DNA from: an uncultured Bacteroidales bacterium
GTDB lineage: Bacteria > Bacteroidota > Bacteroidia > Bacteroidales > Paludibacteraceae
Direction of reading: 5' to 3'
DNA: 64,000 bases
NCBI GenBank assembly: GCA_900317745.1
Contig: ONHW01000016.1
Span: 1 to 64,000, forward strand
Of this stretch, positions 23,553 to 32,747 are shown in pieces; position 1 is the stretch's first letter, and each line of letters begins with the position of its first letter. Made by a program: the position numbers and the translations under genes. The notes beneath the pieces were generated by a model. It searched no databases, was not told where the DNA came from, and saw nothing but the letters and a program-made list of their open reading frames with translations.

Positions 23553-26273
23553 ATGAAACGTTTGTTTTTATCTTTAACTTTTGCCTGCCTCGGTCTGTTC
23601 GTCTCCACCCAGGCGCAAACTCCCGCCGGCTACGCCATCTTCGGCGACGTGCCTGATGGCTATACTGACCTCTCAAGTGCTGTTAATGTTGTCGGAGCAG
23701 GTTCATATTCAGATAAAGTTGTTATAGAAGATGGTAAGATCAAACTTACAGGTAACACTTCTTTATCAACAACTCGTGTTTGCTCAGATGAAAGCAATAA
23801 TGTAAGACTGCAGTTTACATCTGTGCAAACGTTAACGTGGACATCTGATTTCGCCATACACATTAAAATTAAAAAAGGAAGCACAAATTCCAATGCTAAT
23901 TTTCATTTCGCATTATGTCGGGACGGCTGGAATTCCAAACGTTTAGGCTACTTTATTCCGCAATCTGAAATCTCTGATGCTGATGAAAGCGAGATAGTCT
24001 TGCAGTTGGGTGATCGCGCGACGACAGACTGGAGTAGTGCTAACGATAATCAAATGTATGGAACAAACATGTCATTCGGCGCAAATGATATAGTGCGTTT
24101 GCAAGCTGCCACAGGTGATTATTTCGAAATATCCCAAATATTCATCGAGGCCGAATATGTAGCACCTGTAGAACCTCTGACACCTCAAGACCCCAAGCGT
24201 TATTACTTTGTACGCGGTGGAGATCTTCCCGTAATTGATGGAGTTGAGTGCGTTGATTTACGCGCAACAACCTATTCTGCTTGGGGAACAAATAGTATTA
24301 CTGCTCCGACATTAAATGAAAACGGTGCATCGTTTACGCTTCCGAATAGTTGGTTTGCGGCAGATATTAGACCCAAAGCACAATGTATGGCAGATGTTCG
24401 CCGTGCAGACTGGTATCTGCGTATGAAATTCAAAACCGATGCTTCTTCTCTGGCAAATCAAAATCTTTGTATCAATTTAAGTAATGGTGCTAACAACTTC
24501 CATTTGACAAATGATTATGGAGATGGGGAGTGGCACGATATAACCTTCTCATTGGATGATGCAGCAAATACTTTGCGTTCCTTCCCTGTTGCCGCAAATG
24601 ATATTGCTTTCCAATTGCATGCTAACGGATCCTTGAATGGCTCTTATTTCAATATTGAATACGCGTATCTTACCAATGACCCCGATTCTGACGAGAAACC
24701 GGCTATCGTTGATGAAGAAGCACCGGCTAACTTCAGTGTGACGGAGAAACCGGCGGCAACTACATTTAGTTCTACTACGTTGCTACTATACGCCGAGGAC
24801 GAAGATACGCCAATCACATACACTATCCGTTATGCCGTCAAGAACTCCGGTGATACGCCTACGGAAACATCCGTTAACGGTGCACAAGGCTCAACGGTTG
24901 AGAAAACCATATCCGGTCTGGCTCCTGAAACAACGTACACCTTCTCTGTAGTTGCCAGTGACCCGAACGGCAACGAAACATCACCTGTCGAGTTGGATAT
25001 CACTACAGCCGCATTTGCCGCACAACGTTACTATCTCTGGCGTGGCGATAACTCCGATTTTCCATCCTCGGCTTCTGTTACAAGTACATACGTCGACTGC
25101 AATCTGGAGTTTGGCAACAGTTCCAGAAACGCTCGAGCAACAGACTATATTTCCGCCACTACGGGCAACACATGGATTGCAATTACACTCAAACCCAAAG
25201 CAACCGTCGCTAATGACATTGATGACGATTGGTATATTGTCGTTCGCTTCCGTGCCAATTTGTCGAATAATGTCTTTGGCTTCAACAATTTCCGTCTCAA
25301 TCTATCCAACAATGCTCAAAACTGGTATATCAATAATGATGATGCGGATAAGCCCTTCGGCCGTGATTATTACGATGGGCAATGGATTGTACTCAAGAAG
25401 CGTATCGGTGAACGCCGCGCTGGGACTGTTGTTCCTGCATCTTATTTGCAAGCAGGCCAAGTGGCTGTTCAAATGCATGTCAATGCCAACCTCATTGCCG
25501 GCGAGTTCCTTGACCTCGATTACGCCTATTTTACCAACGACATTTCCTCCATTGACGAAGGAACACAATCGCGCCGCAGGATTGTGCTGAAAGACAGTCA
25601 GAATAACTCCTCTGTTCTTGCGGCACGCAACGGCGAGACGGTTGATGTGGATCTCGTTCGCTCATTGTCTTCGGCAAGTTACAACTCGTTCTGCGTACCG
25701 TTCAGCATGAACGCTGAGCAAGTGGAAAAAGCCTTTGGTGCAGACGTCAAAATTGGCAAACTCGATAACGCCCGCATCAAGGAGAATGATGAACTTTATC
25801 TCGGTTTTGCTTTCGTGGACGCTATTGAAGCCGGTGTGCCGTATATTATCCAACCGGGCAGCAATGTTACAAGTTCGCTCATTCATGATGTAACTATTAG
25901 CAACGCGCTCGTTCCCACCGTTATTGATGGCGTAATCACGTTCCACGGTGTTGTCAATCCAACAGAGATTTCCGCCCAGTCGGCTGAGGATCATACAATC
26001 CTGCTGTTGGGTGCTGAGAACACCCTGTCATGGCCGAACACGACTGCTAATATCAAAGGTATGCGTGCTTACTTCCAAACCACCTCGGCTATTGCTCCTG
26101 TTGTTCGCAGAGCGCGTCTGGGCTTTGAGCAAACCGAAGTAGCCACCGATATCCATGATCTCCCAACCGCCGACAATGTAGCAAAAGTGGTTCACGACGG
26201 ACAACTTTACATCCTTCGTGACGGCGAGGAGTACTCGGTATTAGGTCAACACATTCACCATATCAACCAATAA
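23553..26273 (+). CDS. Large secreted protein with modules A-B-FnIII-B, a C-terminal beta domain and tag
   Basis: A 906-residue secreted protein (signal about residues 1-22). Module A (about 25-205, YAIFGDVPDGYTDLS) is followed by B1 (about 215-382, KRYYFVRGGD to YAYLTND). Next are a fibronectin-III domain (about 395-487, ending PVELDITTA), B2 (about 490-671, QRYYLWRGDN to YAYFTNDISSIDEGT), and a different C-terminal region (about 675-865). The tag with DGQLYILRDG and YSVLGQ ends the protein. Bases about 23650-24700 are visibly richer in A and T than the surrounding genes, suggesting that modules A and B1 have a separate history. No catalytic site is evident; adhesion or glycan binding is inferred. 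Confidence 0.75.
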   Translation: MKRLFLSLTFACLGLFVSTQAQTPAGYAIFGDVPDGYTDLSSAVNVVGAGSYSDKVVIEDGKIKLTGNTSLSTTRVCSDESNNVRLQFTSVQTLTWTSDFAIHIKIKKGSTNSNANFHFALCRDGWNSKRLGYFIPQSEISDADESEIVLQLGDRATTDWSSANDNQMYGTNMSFGANDIVRLQAATGDYFEISQIFIEAEYVAPVEPLTPQDPKRYYFVRGGDLPVIDGVECVDLRATTYSAWGTNSITAPTLNENGASFTLPNSWFAADIRPKAQCMADVRRADWYLRMKFKTDASSLANQNLCINLSNGANNFHLTNDYGDGEWHDITFSLDDAANTLRSFPVAANDIAFQLHANGSLNGSYFNIEYAYLTNDPDSDEKPAIVDEEAPANFSVTEKPAATTFSSTTLLLYAEDEDTPITYTIRYAVKNSGDTPTETSVNGAQGSTVEKTISGLAPETTYTFSVVASDPNGNETSPVELDITTAAFAAQRYYLWRGDNSDFPSSASVTSTYVDCNLEFGNSSRNARATDYISATTGNTWIAITLKPKATVANDIDDDWYIVVRFRANLSNNVFGFNNFRLNLSNNAQNWYINNDDADKPFGRDYYDGQWIVLKKRIGERRAGTVVPASYLQAGQVAVQMHVNANLIAGEFLDLDYAYFTNDISSIDEGTQSRRRIVLKDSQNNSSVLAARNGETVDVDLVRSLSSASYNSFCVPFSMNAEQVEKAFGADVKIGKLDNARIKENDELYLGFAFVDAIEAGVPYIIQPGSNVTSSLIHDVTISNALVPTVIDGVITFHGVVNPTEISAQSAEDHTILLLGAENTLSWPNTTANIKGMRAYFQTTSAIAPVVRRARLGFEQTEVATDIHDLPTADNVAKVVHDGQLYILRDGEEYSVLGQHIHHINQ

Positions 26274-26285
26274 ATTCTGACGATT

Positions 26286-26414
26286 ATGAAAAAGTATATC
26301 AGTCCGCAAACAGATATTGTTTCCTCCGCTATCGTCGGAGTGGTACTTATGGTAAGCAATAATGCGGGATTAAACTATTCTGAGGACGGAATAGATCCCA
26401 ACAATGCATGGTAA
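26286..26414 (+). CDS. Small 42-residue protein of the MKKYISP type
   Basis: A 42-codon frame starting MKKYISPQTDIVSSAIV and ending DPNNAW. Short proteins with the same opening (MKKY, I, P, then E/T-I-V) are often seen unannotated beside Bacteroidales surface loci. It starts 12 bases after the preceding stop and ends one base before ATG 26416 of the adhesin-like gene, so it is well placed for co-translation. It has no signal peptide and one moderately hydrophobic stretch (about 11-23). Its function is unknown. Confidence 0.6.
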   Translation: MKKYISPQTDIVSSAIVGVVLMVSNNAGLNYSEDGIDPNNAW

Positions 26415-26415
26415 T

Positions 26416-28869
26416 ATGAAGAATATTATTCGTTATCTGACGTGTATGCTGCTGCTCTTGTGCGCTCTTGGCGCACAGGCGCAGCGAGGCACGGAGTTTT
26501 GGTTTGCACCGCCGTGGATGAACTCACACCATACCGGTGAGGCAGATTTTCATGTTGTCCTCTCGGCGTATGATCGGGATGCACATGTTGTCATCTTCCA
26601 ACCGGCGGACGGCAACCTTGTGTTGTGTGATACTGTTGTACTCGCACACAGTTACTGCGACGTTATCGTTGCCCCGAAGTCCGATCACAAGTCGTACGCC
26701 GAAGCGCAGATAGAGGTGCCGTACAACTCTATATCCAAACGCGGTATGTACATCACTGCCGATCATGATATTGGCGCGTACTACCAGATAACGATGCACA
26801 ATGGCGAGGCATACACGCTCAAAGGACAGAACGCTCTGGGAACGGAGTTCGTTGTCATGTCGCAGAACAAGTATCCCAACCATGCCGACTATAACGGCTA
26901 CAAGAGCCACAACAACAGCATTCAGATCGTTGCTACCGAGGATGGAACCACGGTCACCATCACACCCTCGCAACCCATTATACATGACGATAACACTTCT
27001 TCTACAGCGCCTGTCACGCTTACGCTCAATCGCGGTCAGACCTATGCGGTCAAGGCTGCCGGCACCGCTGCGGCTGCACATCTGATAGGCACGCGCGTGG
27101 ATGCCGACAAACCTATAGCCGTCACTACCTCCGATGACTCGGTAGAAGGCGGAGGTGGTGAGGATGCCGTAGGCGAACAACTGGTGCCGACCGACATGGC
27201 AGGAACGGATTATACAGTTATCCCTCTGTCCGGCTCAACTAAGGAGAGCATCTTTATCCTCGCCTTGCATCCGTCCACTACTGTCGAACTGCATGCTGAA
27301 GGCAGCGACGAAACAATCGTGCTCGATTCGCTGCAAAGCGTATCCCGCACCTTATCCAAAGTCACATATATCCACGCCGATGCGGATATTCAAATCTTCC
27401 AACTCACGCATCGTGAGGGCGAGTTGGGCGGTACGGTGCTCCCGCAGATGCTATGTACAGGCTCTAATCATGTGACATACAAGCGTATCCCCAATAGTAC
27501 ATACACTGTCCTCAATATCCTGACTCAGACCGACAACGCCGCTTACCTGTATATGAACGGCAACGAGGTGCCACAATCCGACTTCAACCCCATACCCTGC
27601 ACAGACGGCAAGTGGTCGTATGTCTCGCTGAACGTAACCGCCAAGCCTGCTGCTATGCCGCTGGAGATAGAGTCCAAACGCGGTGTGTTCCAACTCGGTG
27701 TGGTCGATTTTGCTTCCGACCCGACAAAAACGCTCACTTACGGATTCTTCTCCGATTATGCCAACGGAGCTGCTATCGATGTGGTGGTTGACGAGGAATT
27801 GCTTGACACGGCTTTCGTGCTCTGCGAAGGCGAATCGGTTACAATGGTTGCCGCCGCTCCTGATGGGGTAAGCAACTTCAAGTGGTACAGGGGCAATACG
27901 CTGGTGCATACCGGTGATACACTGACCATTGAGGCTGCCGATGTAGCCAAGTCCGGCACCTATCGCGTGGAAGGCGACAGCCACGATTGTACGGTTGAGT
28001 ACAAGGAGTTCACATTCTTTATTCAACCTCGCCAGACGGTTATTCCGCTCACCGAGGTTATTATCGCTGAGGGCGAGAGCTATACTTGGCCCGTTAATGG
28101 ACAAACCTATTCCACTTCAACATACGACACCGTTTGGACTGCTGTTCAGTATGGCGATCTGCCAATCTTTGGCTGCGATACGGCTGAGGCATTGCATGTC
28201 ATTGTTCGTGCGTGCATCGAGGCTACACTGACTTGTCCTGACGAGATTTGCGGCGATGAAGCAACTATCCTTCTACCCTTCACCATCACAGGTAGTGGCG
28301 AATATACCGTAGCCGCTGCTTTTGACGCCAAGGCGAAGGCCGCAGGATTCACTGATGGTGAACTGACTGCCTCCGGTTCTGATCTTGTATTGCCTGTACC
28401 CGAAGCCGTCTATGCCGACACCTATACGGCTGTCGTCACATTCACCCCAACTGAGGACGGTTGCGAGATTCAGCAGTTCCCGATCTCTTTCCTTGTGCGC
28501 TATCCGAATACGGTATTTACGCAGCGTTGGAACGATGTGCTTGCTGTCTATAACGAGCGTTACAACCGTGGTGAGGGGCGTGTGGGCTACAAGTTCACAT
28601 CCTACCAGTGGTACAAGAACGGCCAACCTATCACCGGAGCAACAGGATCGTATTACTACGTTGGTCCTGTCGAGCAACTGGACTTCAATGCCGACTATTC
28701 GGTTGAACTCAAGCGTGAAGACGGTGTGGTTATGCGCTCATGCGAGTATCGTCCCGTGCAGACCGATGCACCGGATATGGTTACTACCACCAAATCGCTC
28801 ATACGCGGACAGATCATCATCCGCCGTGGCGATAAGGAATATACCCCGTTAGGACTGCCGCTCAGATGA
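26416..28869 (+). CDS. Secreted adhesin-like protein with IgGFc-binding domain, Ig-like domains and C-terminal tag
   Basis: An 817-residue secreted protein (signal about residues 1-22). The region about 25-440 resembles the IgGFc-binding N-terminal family: it opens with GTEFWFAPP and contains repeated beta units such as DGTTVTITPS and ADKPIAVTTSDDS. Immunoglobulin-like domains follow (about 470-560, with FKWYRGN and SGTYRVEG; and about 690-775, with YQWYKNG). The tag (RGQIIIRRGDKEY) ends the protein. In Bacteroidetes such proteins often precede OmpA-anchored partners, as here. I start at ATG 26416; ATG 26404 lies inside the small upstream gene. Its stop overlaps the next start (ATGA). Ligand unknown. 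Confidence 0.75.
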   Translation: MKNIIRYLTCMLLLLCALGAQAQRGTEFWFAPPWMNSHHTGEADFHVVLSAYDRDAHVVIFQPADGNLVLCDTVVLAHSYCDVIVAPKSDHKSYAEAQIEVPYNSISKRGMYITADHDIGAYYQITMHNGEAYTLKGQNALGTEFVVMSQNKYPNHADYNGYKSHNNSIQIVATEDGTTVTITPSQPIIHDDNTSSTAPVTLTLNRGQTYAVKAAGTAAAAHLIGTRVDADKPIAVTTSDDSVEGGGGEDAVGEQLVPTDMAGTDYTVIPLSGSTKESIFILALHPSTTVELHAEGSDETIVLDSLQSVSRTLSKVTYIHADADIQIFQLTHREGELGGTVLPQMLCTGSNHVTYKRIPNSTYTVLNILTQTDNAAYLYMNGNEVPQSDFNPIPCTDGKWSYVSLNVTAKPAAMPLEIESKRGVFQLGVVDFASDPTKTLTYGFFSDYANGAAIDVVVDEELLDTAFVLCEGESVTMVAAAPDGVSNFKWYRGNTLVHTGDTLTIEAADVAKSGTYRVEGDSHDCTVEYKEFTFFIQPRQTVIPLTEVIIAEGESYTWPVNGQTYSTSTYDTVWTAVQYGDLPIFGCDTAEALHVIVRACIEATLTCPDEICGDEATILLPFTITGSGEYTVAAAFDAKAKAAGFTDGELTASGSDLVLPVPEAVYADTYTAVVTFTPTEDGCEIQQFPISFLVRYPNTVFTQRWNDVLAVYNERYNRGEGRVGYKFTSYQWYKNGQPITGATGSYYYVGPVEQLDFNADYSVELKREDGVVMRSCEYRPVQTDAPDMVTTTKSLIRGQIIIRRGDKEYTPLGLPLR

Positions 28870-30149
28870 GAAACGTGCTTCGTATCATATTGTCGGTCAT
28901 GATGGCTGCTTGCGTGGCATCTGCATCAGCTCAGATGCGCGACTCGTTGCTCACCCACTATGTGGGGCTGGAGGCGCATGTCGGTTACAGCAATATGTTC
29001 ACGCGTCAGAACGGCTTGCATGATTTAGGCGGAGTAGGTGGCGGACTCGGGTTTGCTTACAAGTTCCAGTACCGCCCGTGGCGCTTCCAGACAGGTCTGG
29101 CTGTCACTTCGCTCAACTCGCTCTCCCGCGGTGATTGGTATAGTTCTACGCCGGTCACCTCGCCGTATCCGTCCATGACGCTCAACGAGCGCTACGAGGA
29201 TGTGCGGTTTGGTCGTCACGCCGTGTCAATCTCCCTGCCGGTCAAAGCAGGCTATCGCATAGGTGACTGGACACTCATGGCAGGTGTACGTGCCTCATAT
29301 CCCGTATGGCAGACCGCCAACTATAGCGGCAAGCGGGCTCCAACCATCACCGACGAACAACTCATCGACGAACTGCGCGATATGCCTAACCATGGATTGG
29401 TCACAACACCGTTTGAGGATGTTCTGCCGCGTACCATGGGACCGGATCTGACGGTAGAAGCAGAGGCTATTTGGGATCTCGACAAGTATCTGGCTTACCA
29501 CTCGAAAAAGAAATCAAGAAAAAGCCGCAGAAAGACTTTCAAGGAACTGCTTCATTACGAAGTATCCGTTTTTGCATCGGCCGGAGTGCTCAATTCAGGC
29601 ACGGCTGCCGATCCGCTGAACAGTCTGTTTGTTGGTGGAAGGTTTGCTGTGTTCTATGAGTTCGAACACCCGAAGCCCAAGAAGAAACCCGGCCAGAGCA
29701 AACCTCGCCCGAAACCCAAACCTACACCTGCGCCCGAACCTGTTCTTCCTCCGGTTGAGCAACCTGTTCAGCAGGATACGATCTACTATGGCGAGCAGGT
29801 GATTCAAAAGGGAGATACCGTCGTGTTGCAGAACCTGTATTTTGCCACCAACAAAGTACACGTGCTGCCCTCCTCCGCTGAGGCGTTGGACGAACTATAT
29901 ACCTTCCTGGACGAAAATCCCGACATGCGCATCCGTATAACCGGTCACACCGATAACACGGCTTCCCGTGAGTACAACCTCCGCCTGTCGAAGGGACGCG
30001 CCGAAGCAGTCAAACAGGAGATGGTTAAGCGCGGCATTGATCCCGAACGTATTGAAACGGATGGCAAGGGCATGGACGAACCTGTAGCGGATAACTCTAC
30101 TGAAGAAGGTCGTCAGCAGAACAGACGTGTGGAGTTTGTAGTATTGTAA
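28866..30149 (+). CDS. Outer-membrane beta-barrel protein with Pro/Lys linker and OmpA peptidoglycan-binding domain
   Basis: A 427-residue protein (signal about residues 1-22). Residues about 30-265 form a predicted outer-membrane barrel. A linker of Pro, Lys and Arg (about 270-310) leads to an OmpA-C domain (about 320-427) with the peptidoglycan-binding features TGHTDNTASREYNLRLSKGR and the final NRRVEFVVL, so it should tie the outer membrane to the wall. It is translationally coupled to the adhesin-like gene by ATGA. Its barrel shares the unusual MPNHGL motif with the barrel protein at 31976, so the two are paralogues, one with and one without the wall anchor. Confidence 0.85.
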   Translation: MRNVLRIILSVMMAACVASASAQMRDSLLTHYVGLEAHVGYSNMFTRQNGLHDLGGVGGGLGFAYKFQYRPWRFQTGLAVTSLNSLSRGDWYSSTPVTSPYPSMTLNERYEDVRFGRHAVSISLPVKAGYRIGDWTLMAGVRASYPVWQTANYSGKRAPTITDEQLIDELRDMPNHGLVTTPFEDVLPRTMGPDLTVEAEAIWDLDKYLAYHSKKKSRKSRRKTFKELLHYEVSVFASAGVLNSGTAADPLNSLFVGGRFAVFYEFEHPKPKKKPGQSKPRPKPKPTPAPEPVLPPVEQPVQQDTIYYGEQVIQKGDTVVLQNLYFATNKVHVLPSSAEALDELYTFLDENPDMRIRITGHTDNTASREYNLRLSKGRAEAVKQEMVKRGIDPERIETDGKGMDEPVADNSTEEGRQQNRRVEFVVL

Positions 30150-30170
30150 AATCATCGAAAAGTGCAAGAT

Positions 30171-31979
30171 ATGAAACGAATAGTATGCATACTGGCAGCC
30201 CTGACTTTGGTGCTGGCTATATATGCGGAGAAGCGCATCTACTTCTTCCGTGCTAAAGACCTGCCGACTGATGTTGAGACCATCGATCTGCGTCCCGACA
30301 TGGGTTTGACGCAACTGACACTCAACAATATCTACGCCGATCCCGAGGCGCGCTACGCTTTGTTCAACAAGAATTCGGACAGTTGGTGGCAAGTGATGGT
30401 GGAGACAGCCAAAGGCAAGACGGTTGACCTCAGTGAGGTGGATAACACTTGGTATCTGAAACTCAAGATCCGCCGCACGGTTGATTATACCCTCACGCTT
30501 GTTCTTGCCGGTGCAGGCACAGCCAACGGCTATCCCTTACCTGTATCCCAACTGCCGGCTAACGGCGAGTGGACCGAATTCACCATACCGATGAAGGATC
30601 TTCCCGTACTGCCCGAACTGACTGAGAAGTATTCCGGACGGCTGTTGCAGATTCACTCCGACGCAGGTTATACGGGTGACATAGTAGGTATCGACTATTG
30701 CTACCTTACCAATGACCCGACGGGCGTGGATGAAGGTACTGTGCAACGCCCCAAGCGGTACTATTTTATCACCAACAGCAAGACGCCCCTCAGCGGCATG
30801 CCATACGCTATAGTGGATTATTCGGCTCAGATGACCGCGCGTGCTCAGGGATGGATGCAGTGGTCATATATCCCGTTCCCTTATTACTCAATGGACGCCG
30901 ACATGCCCGTAGTACAACAATTGCAATGCGCTGCGCCATGTTCCATGTCTGACGTGAATGACGACTGGTATGTGATAGCCCAGATCCGTACAAACGTAGA
31001 GGGTACATTTGCCGTTCGCCTGTACTTGCCCGATGGTAAGGCTTATGCCGATACCATTGCAGCCGGTCAACTCGTTCGCGACGGCAGTACGTGGAACACG
31101 CTCACTCTGCCGTTTGACAGAATGTATCCTTACACCTATTCGGAAACAACCGATGTGTTGCTGTCTCTTGCATCCGTCGGCAACGCCTCTGCTGGCGAAT
31201 GGACTATGGCTTCGCTTATGCTTACCAACGATCCCTCGATTGCTGACCCGCAACCCGCCGTACCTGCTGACCCATCACAAGAGTCGCGTATCTATCTGCT
31301 CAACGATGGTTCACCGCTTCCCGCTGCTATGACGTGCACGGATTATCGGCTCGATCAGACAGACTACTTATCCATCGGTTATGGCAACAACACCACACGC
31401 AAGTCCACCGATGCGTTTCTTACCTTGCTGCCTACCAACGGATGGTGGTCGGCTGACATTGCTGCCAAGTCTGCAGTTGATCTGACAGCCGTGGATGATA
31501 CATGGACCATGCATACGCGTATCCGCACTACCTCTACCTATCGGCCGATCAACCTCATCCTGTACAAGGAGGGAAATGCCCAACTTGCCCGCTACCAACT
31601 CACCGATGCCCTCTTGCCCGTAGCACAGAACGGCAATTGGTACGACTTCGATATACCTATGACTGCTTTCCTGGCAACAGGAAGCACACTGATCAGTTAT
31701 ACCTCGCGTATCTTCTCTTTCCACTCCGATGGCGGAGGTACAAGCGGTGTAGAGGTTAGTATGGAGTACCTGTATTTCTCCAAGGAAGGCGAATCGCGAC
31801 CTGATCCGCAACCGACACTGCCGCCTGTGGCAGAACCGGAACTCGAACCTGTGCAGACTCCTGACGGATTATTCTATCCGGCTATCACGTCTGCACAGAA
31901 ATACATCCGAAACGGATTGCTGGTTATTCAGCACCAAGACAAATACTTTGACGTATTAGGCAGACCGCTAACCAGATGA
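30171..31979 (+). CDS. Secreted triple module B protein with C-terminal tag
   Basis: A 602-residue secreted protein (signal about residues 1-19) made almost entirely of three B modules: about 20-192 (KRIYFFRAKD to YCYLTNDPTGVDEGT), 195-360 (KRYYFITNS to LMLTNDPS) and 373-545 (SRIYLLNDG to YLYFSKEGE). A Pro/Glu linker follows, then the tag (RNGLLVI, YFDVLG). This is the clearest evidence that module B is an independent repeat unit. I start at ATG 30171; the GTG at 30162 is less likely. The stop overlaps the next ATG (ATGA), coupling it to the barrel protein. No enzymatic motif is visible. Confidence 0.75.
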   Translation: MKRIVCILAALTLVLAIYAEKRIYFFRAKDLPTDVETIDLRPDMGLTQLTLNNIYADPEARYALFNKNSDSWWQVMVETAKGKTVDLSEVDNTWYLKLKIRRTVDYTLTLVLAGAGTANGYPLPVSQLPANGEWTEFTIPMKDLPVLPELTEKYSGRLLQIHSDAGYTGDIVGIDYCYLTNDPTGVDEGTVQRPKRYYFITNSKTPLSGMPYAIVDYSAQMTARAQGWMQWSYIPFPYYSMDADMPVVQQLQCAAPCSMSDVNDDWYVIAQIRTNVEGTFAVRLYLPDGKAYADTIAAGQLVRDGSTWNTLTLPFDRMYPYTYSETTDVLLSLASVGNASAGEWTMASLMLTNDPSIADPQPAVPADPSQESRIYLLNDGSPLPAAMTCTDYRLDQTDYLSIGYGNNTTRKSTDAFLTLLPTNGWWSADIAAKSAVDLTAVDDTWTMHTRIRTTSTYRPINLILYKEGNAQLARYQLTDALLPVAQNGNWYDFDIPMTAFLATGSTLISYTSRIFSFHSDGGGTSGVEVSMEYLYFSKEGESRPDPQPTLPPVAEPELEPVQTPDGLFYPAITSAQKYIRNGLLVIQHQDKYFDVLGRPLTR

Positions 31980-32731
31980 ATCGACTGAAGCTGATACTTG
32001 TTTCGGGCTATACAGCGCTACTGATGTCTGCTGCGTTGCAGGCGCAAACCGTTACCCATTATCTGACGGCAGAGGCAGGTGTCGGTTATTCGGCAGGATT
32101 CCTGGGCGAAGCAGGTGTAGGCTACGCGTTTGCCGACAGGTTGTTTCTGATGCGCACAGGTCTTGAGATGGCATATACTTTCCGTCGAATGCGTGTGCCT
32201 GATCATACGGAGCAACAGGGTGAAGTAGATAGCGAAGATGTACCTTATACTGCCGTATATGATTATACACGCCAGACCGACCGTTTGCACCTCACCGAGC
32301 TGCGTGTGCCCTTGTTGGCAGGTGTGCAGTGGCAGAACTGGTATCTGCTTGCCGGAGTAAAAGCGGGCGTACTGGTGGCAGGTAAGCAAAAGTCTGAGAT
32401 GGATATTACCAAGTCAGGCGATTATGCGATGTTCAACGATATATTTGAGGAAATGCCCAACCACGGCTTGACTACCGATCATCAGTTCAGTTCAGCCTCT
32501 TTGCCTGCTCAGGCGACAGCCTACGCCACGCTTGAGACGGGTATGCACTGGCAGTACTTGGGTTGGGCAGTGTTTGCCGATTACAGGCTGCCCGGTTACA
32601 GCGTTGACACACGCCCGATTGACCGCCTGACCATTGGCGCCAAACTCACCTTCTGGCTCGGTTGGCAGAAACGCCGCTCAATGCCCTGCATGTGCACACC
32701 CCAAGCAGCCTATTATTTACGCAGACGATGA
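31976..32731 (+). CDS. Outer-membrane beta-barrel protein, paralogue of the OmpA-anchored barrel
   Basis: A 251-residue protein with a signal peptide (about residues 1-23) and alternating beta-strand pattern consistent with a small outer-membrane barrel. The segment EEMPNHGLTTD and nearby residues correspond to DMPNHGLVTT in the protein encoded at 28866, but there is no OmpA domain. The C-terminus is unusual, ending in a basic, Cys-containing tail (CMCTP, then YYLRRR) rather than an aromatic barrel strand, so the end may be frameshifted or degenerate. It overlaps the upstream module-B gene by four bases. Its role may be to anchor or pass the partner protein. Confidence 0.65.
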   Translation: MNRLKLILVSGYTALLMSAALQAQTVTHYLTAEAGVGYSAGFLGEAGVGYAFADRLFLMRTGLEMAYTFRRMRVPDHTEQQGEVDSEDVPYTAVYDYTRQTDRLHLTELRVPLLAGVQWQNWYLLAGVKAGVLVAGKQKSEMDITKSGDYAMFNDIFEEMPNHGLTTDHQFSSASLPAQATAYATLETGMHWQYLGWAVFADYRLPGYSVDTRPIDRLTIGAKLTFWLGWQKRRSMPCMCTPQAAYYLRRR

Positions 32732-32747
32732 TAAAAACAATCATATT

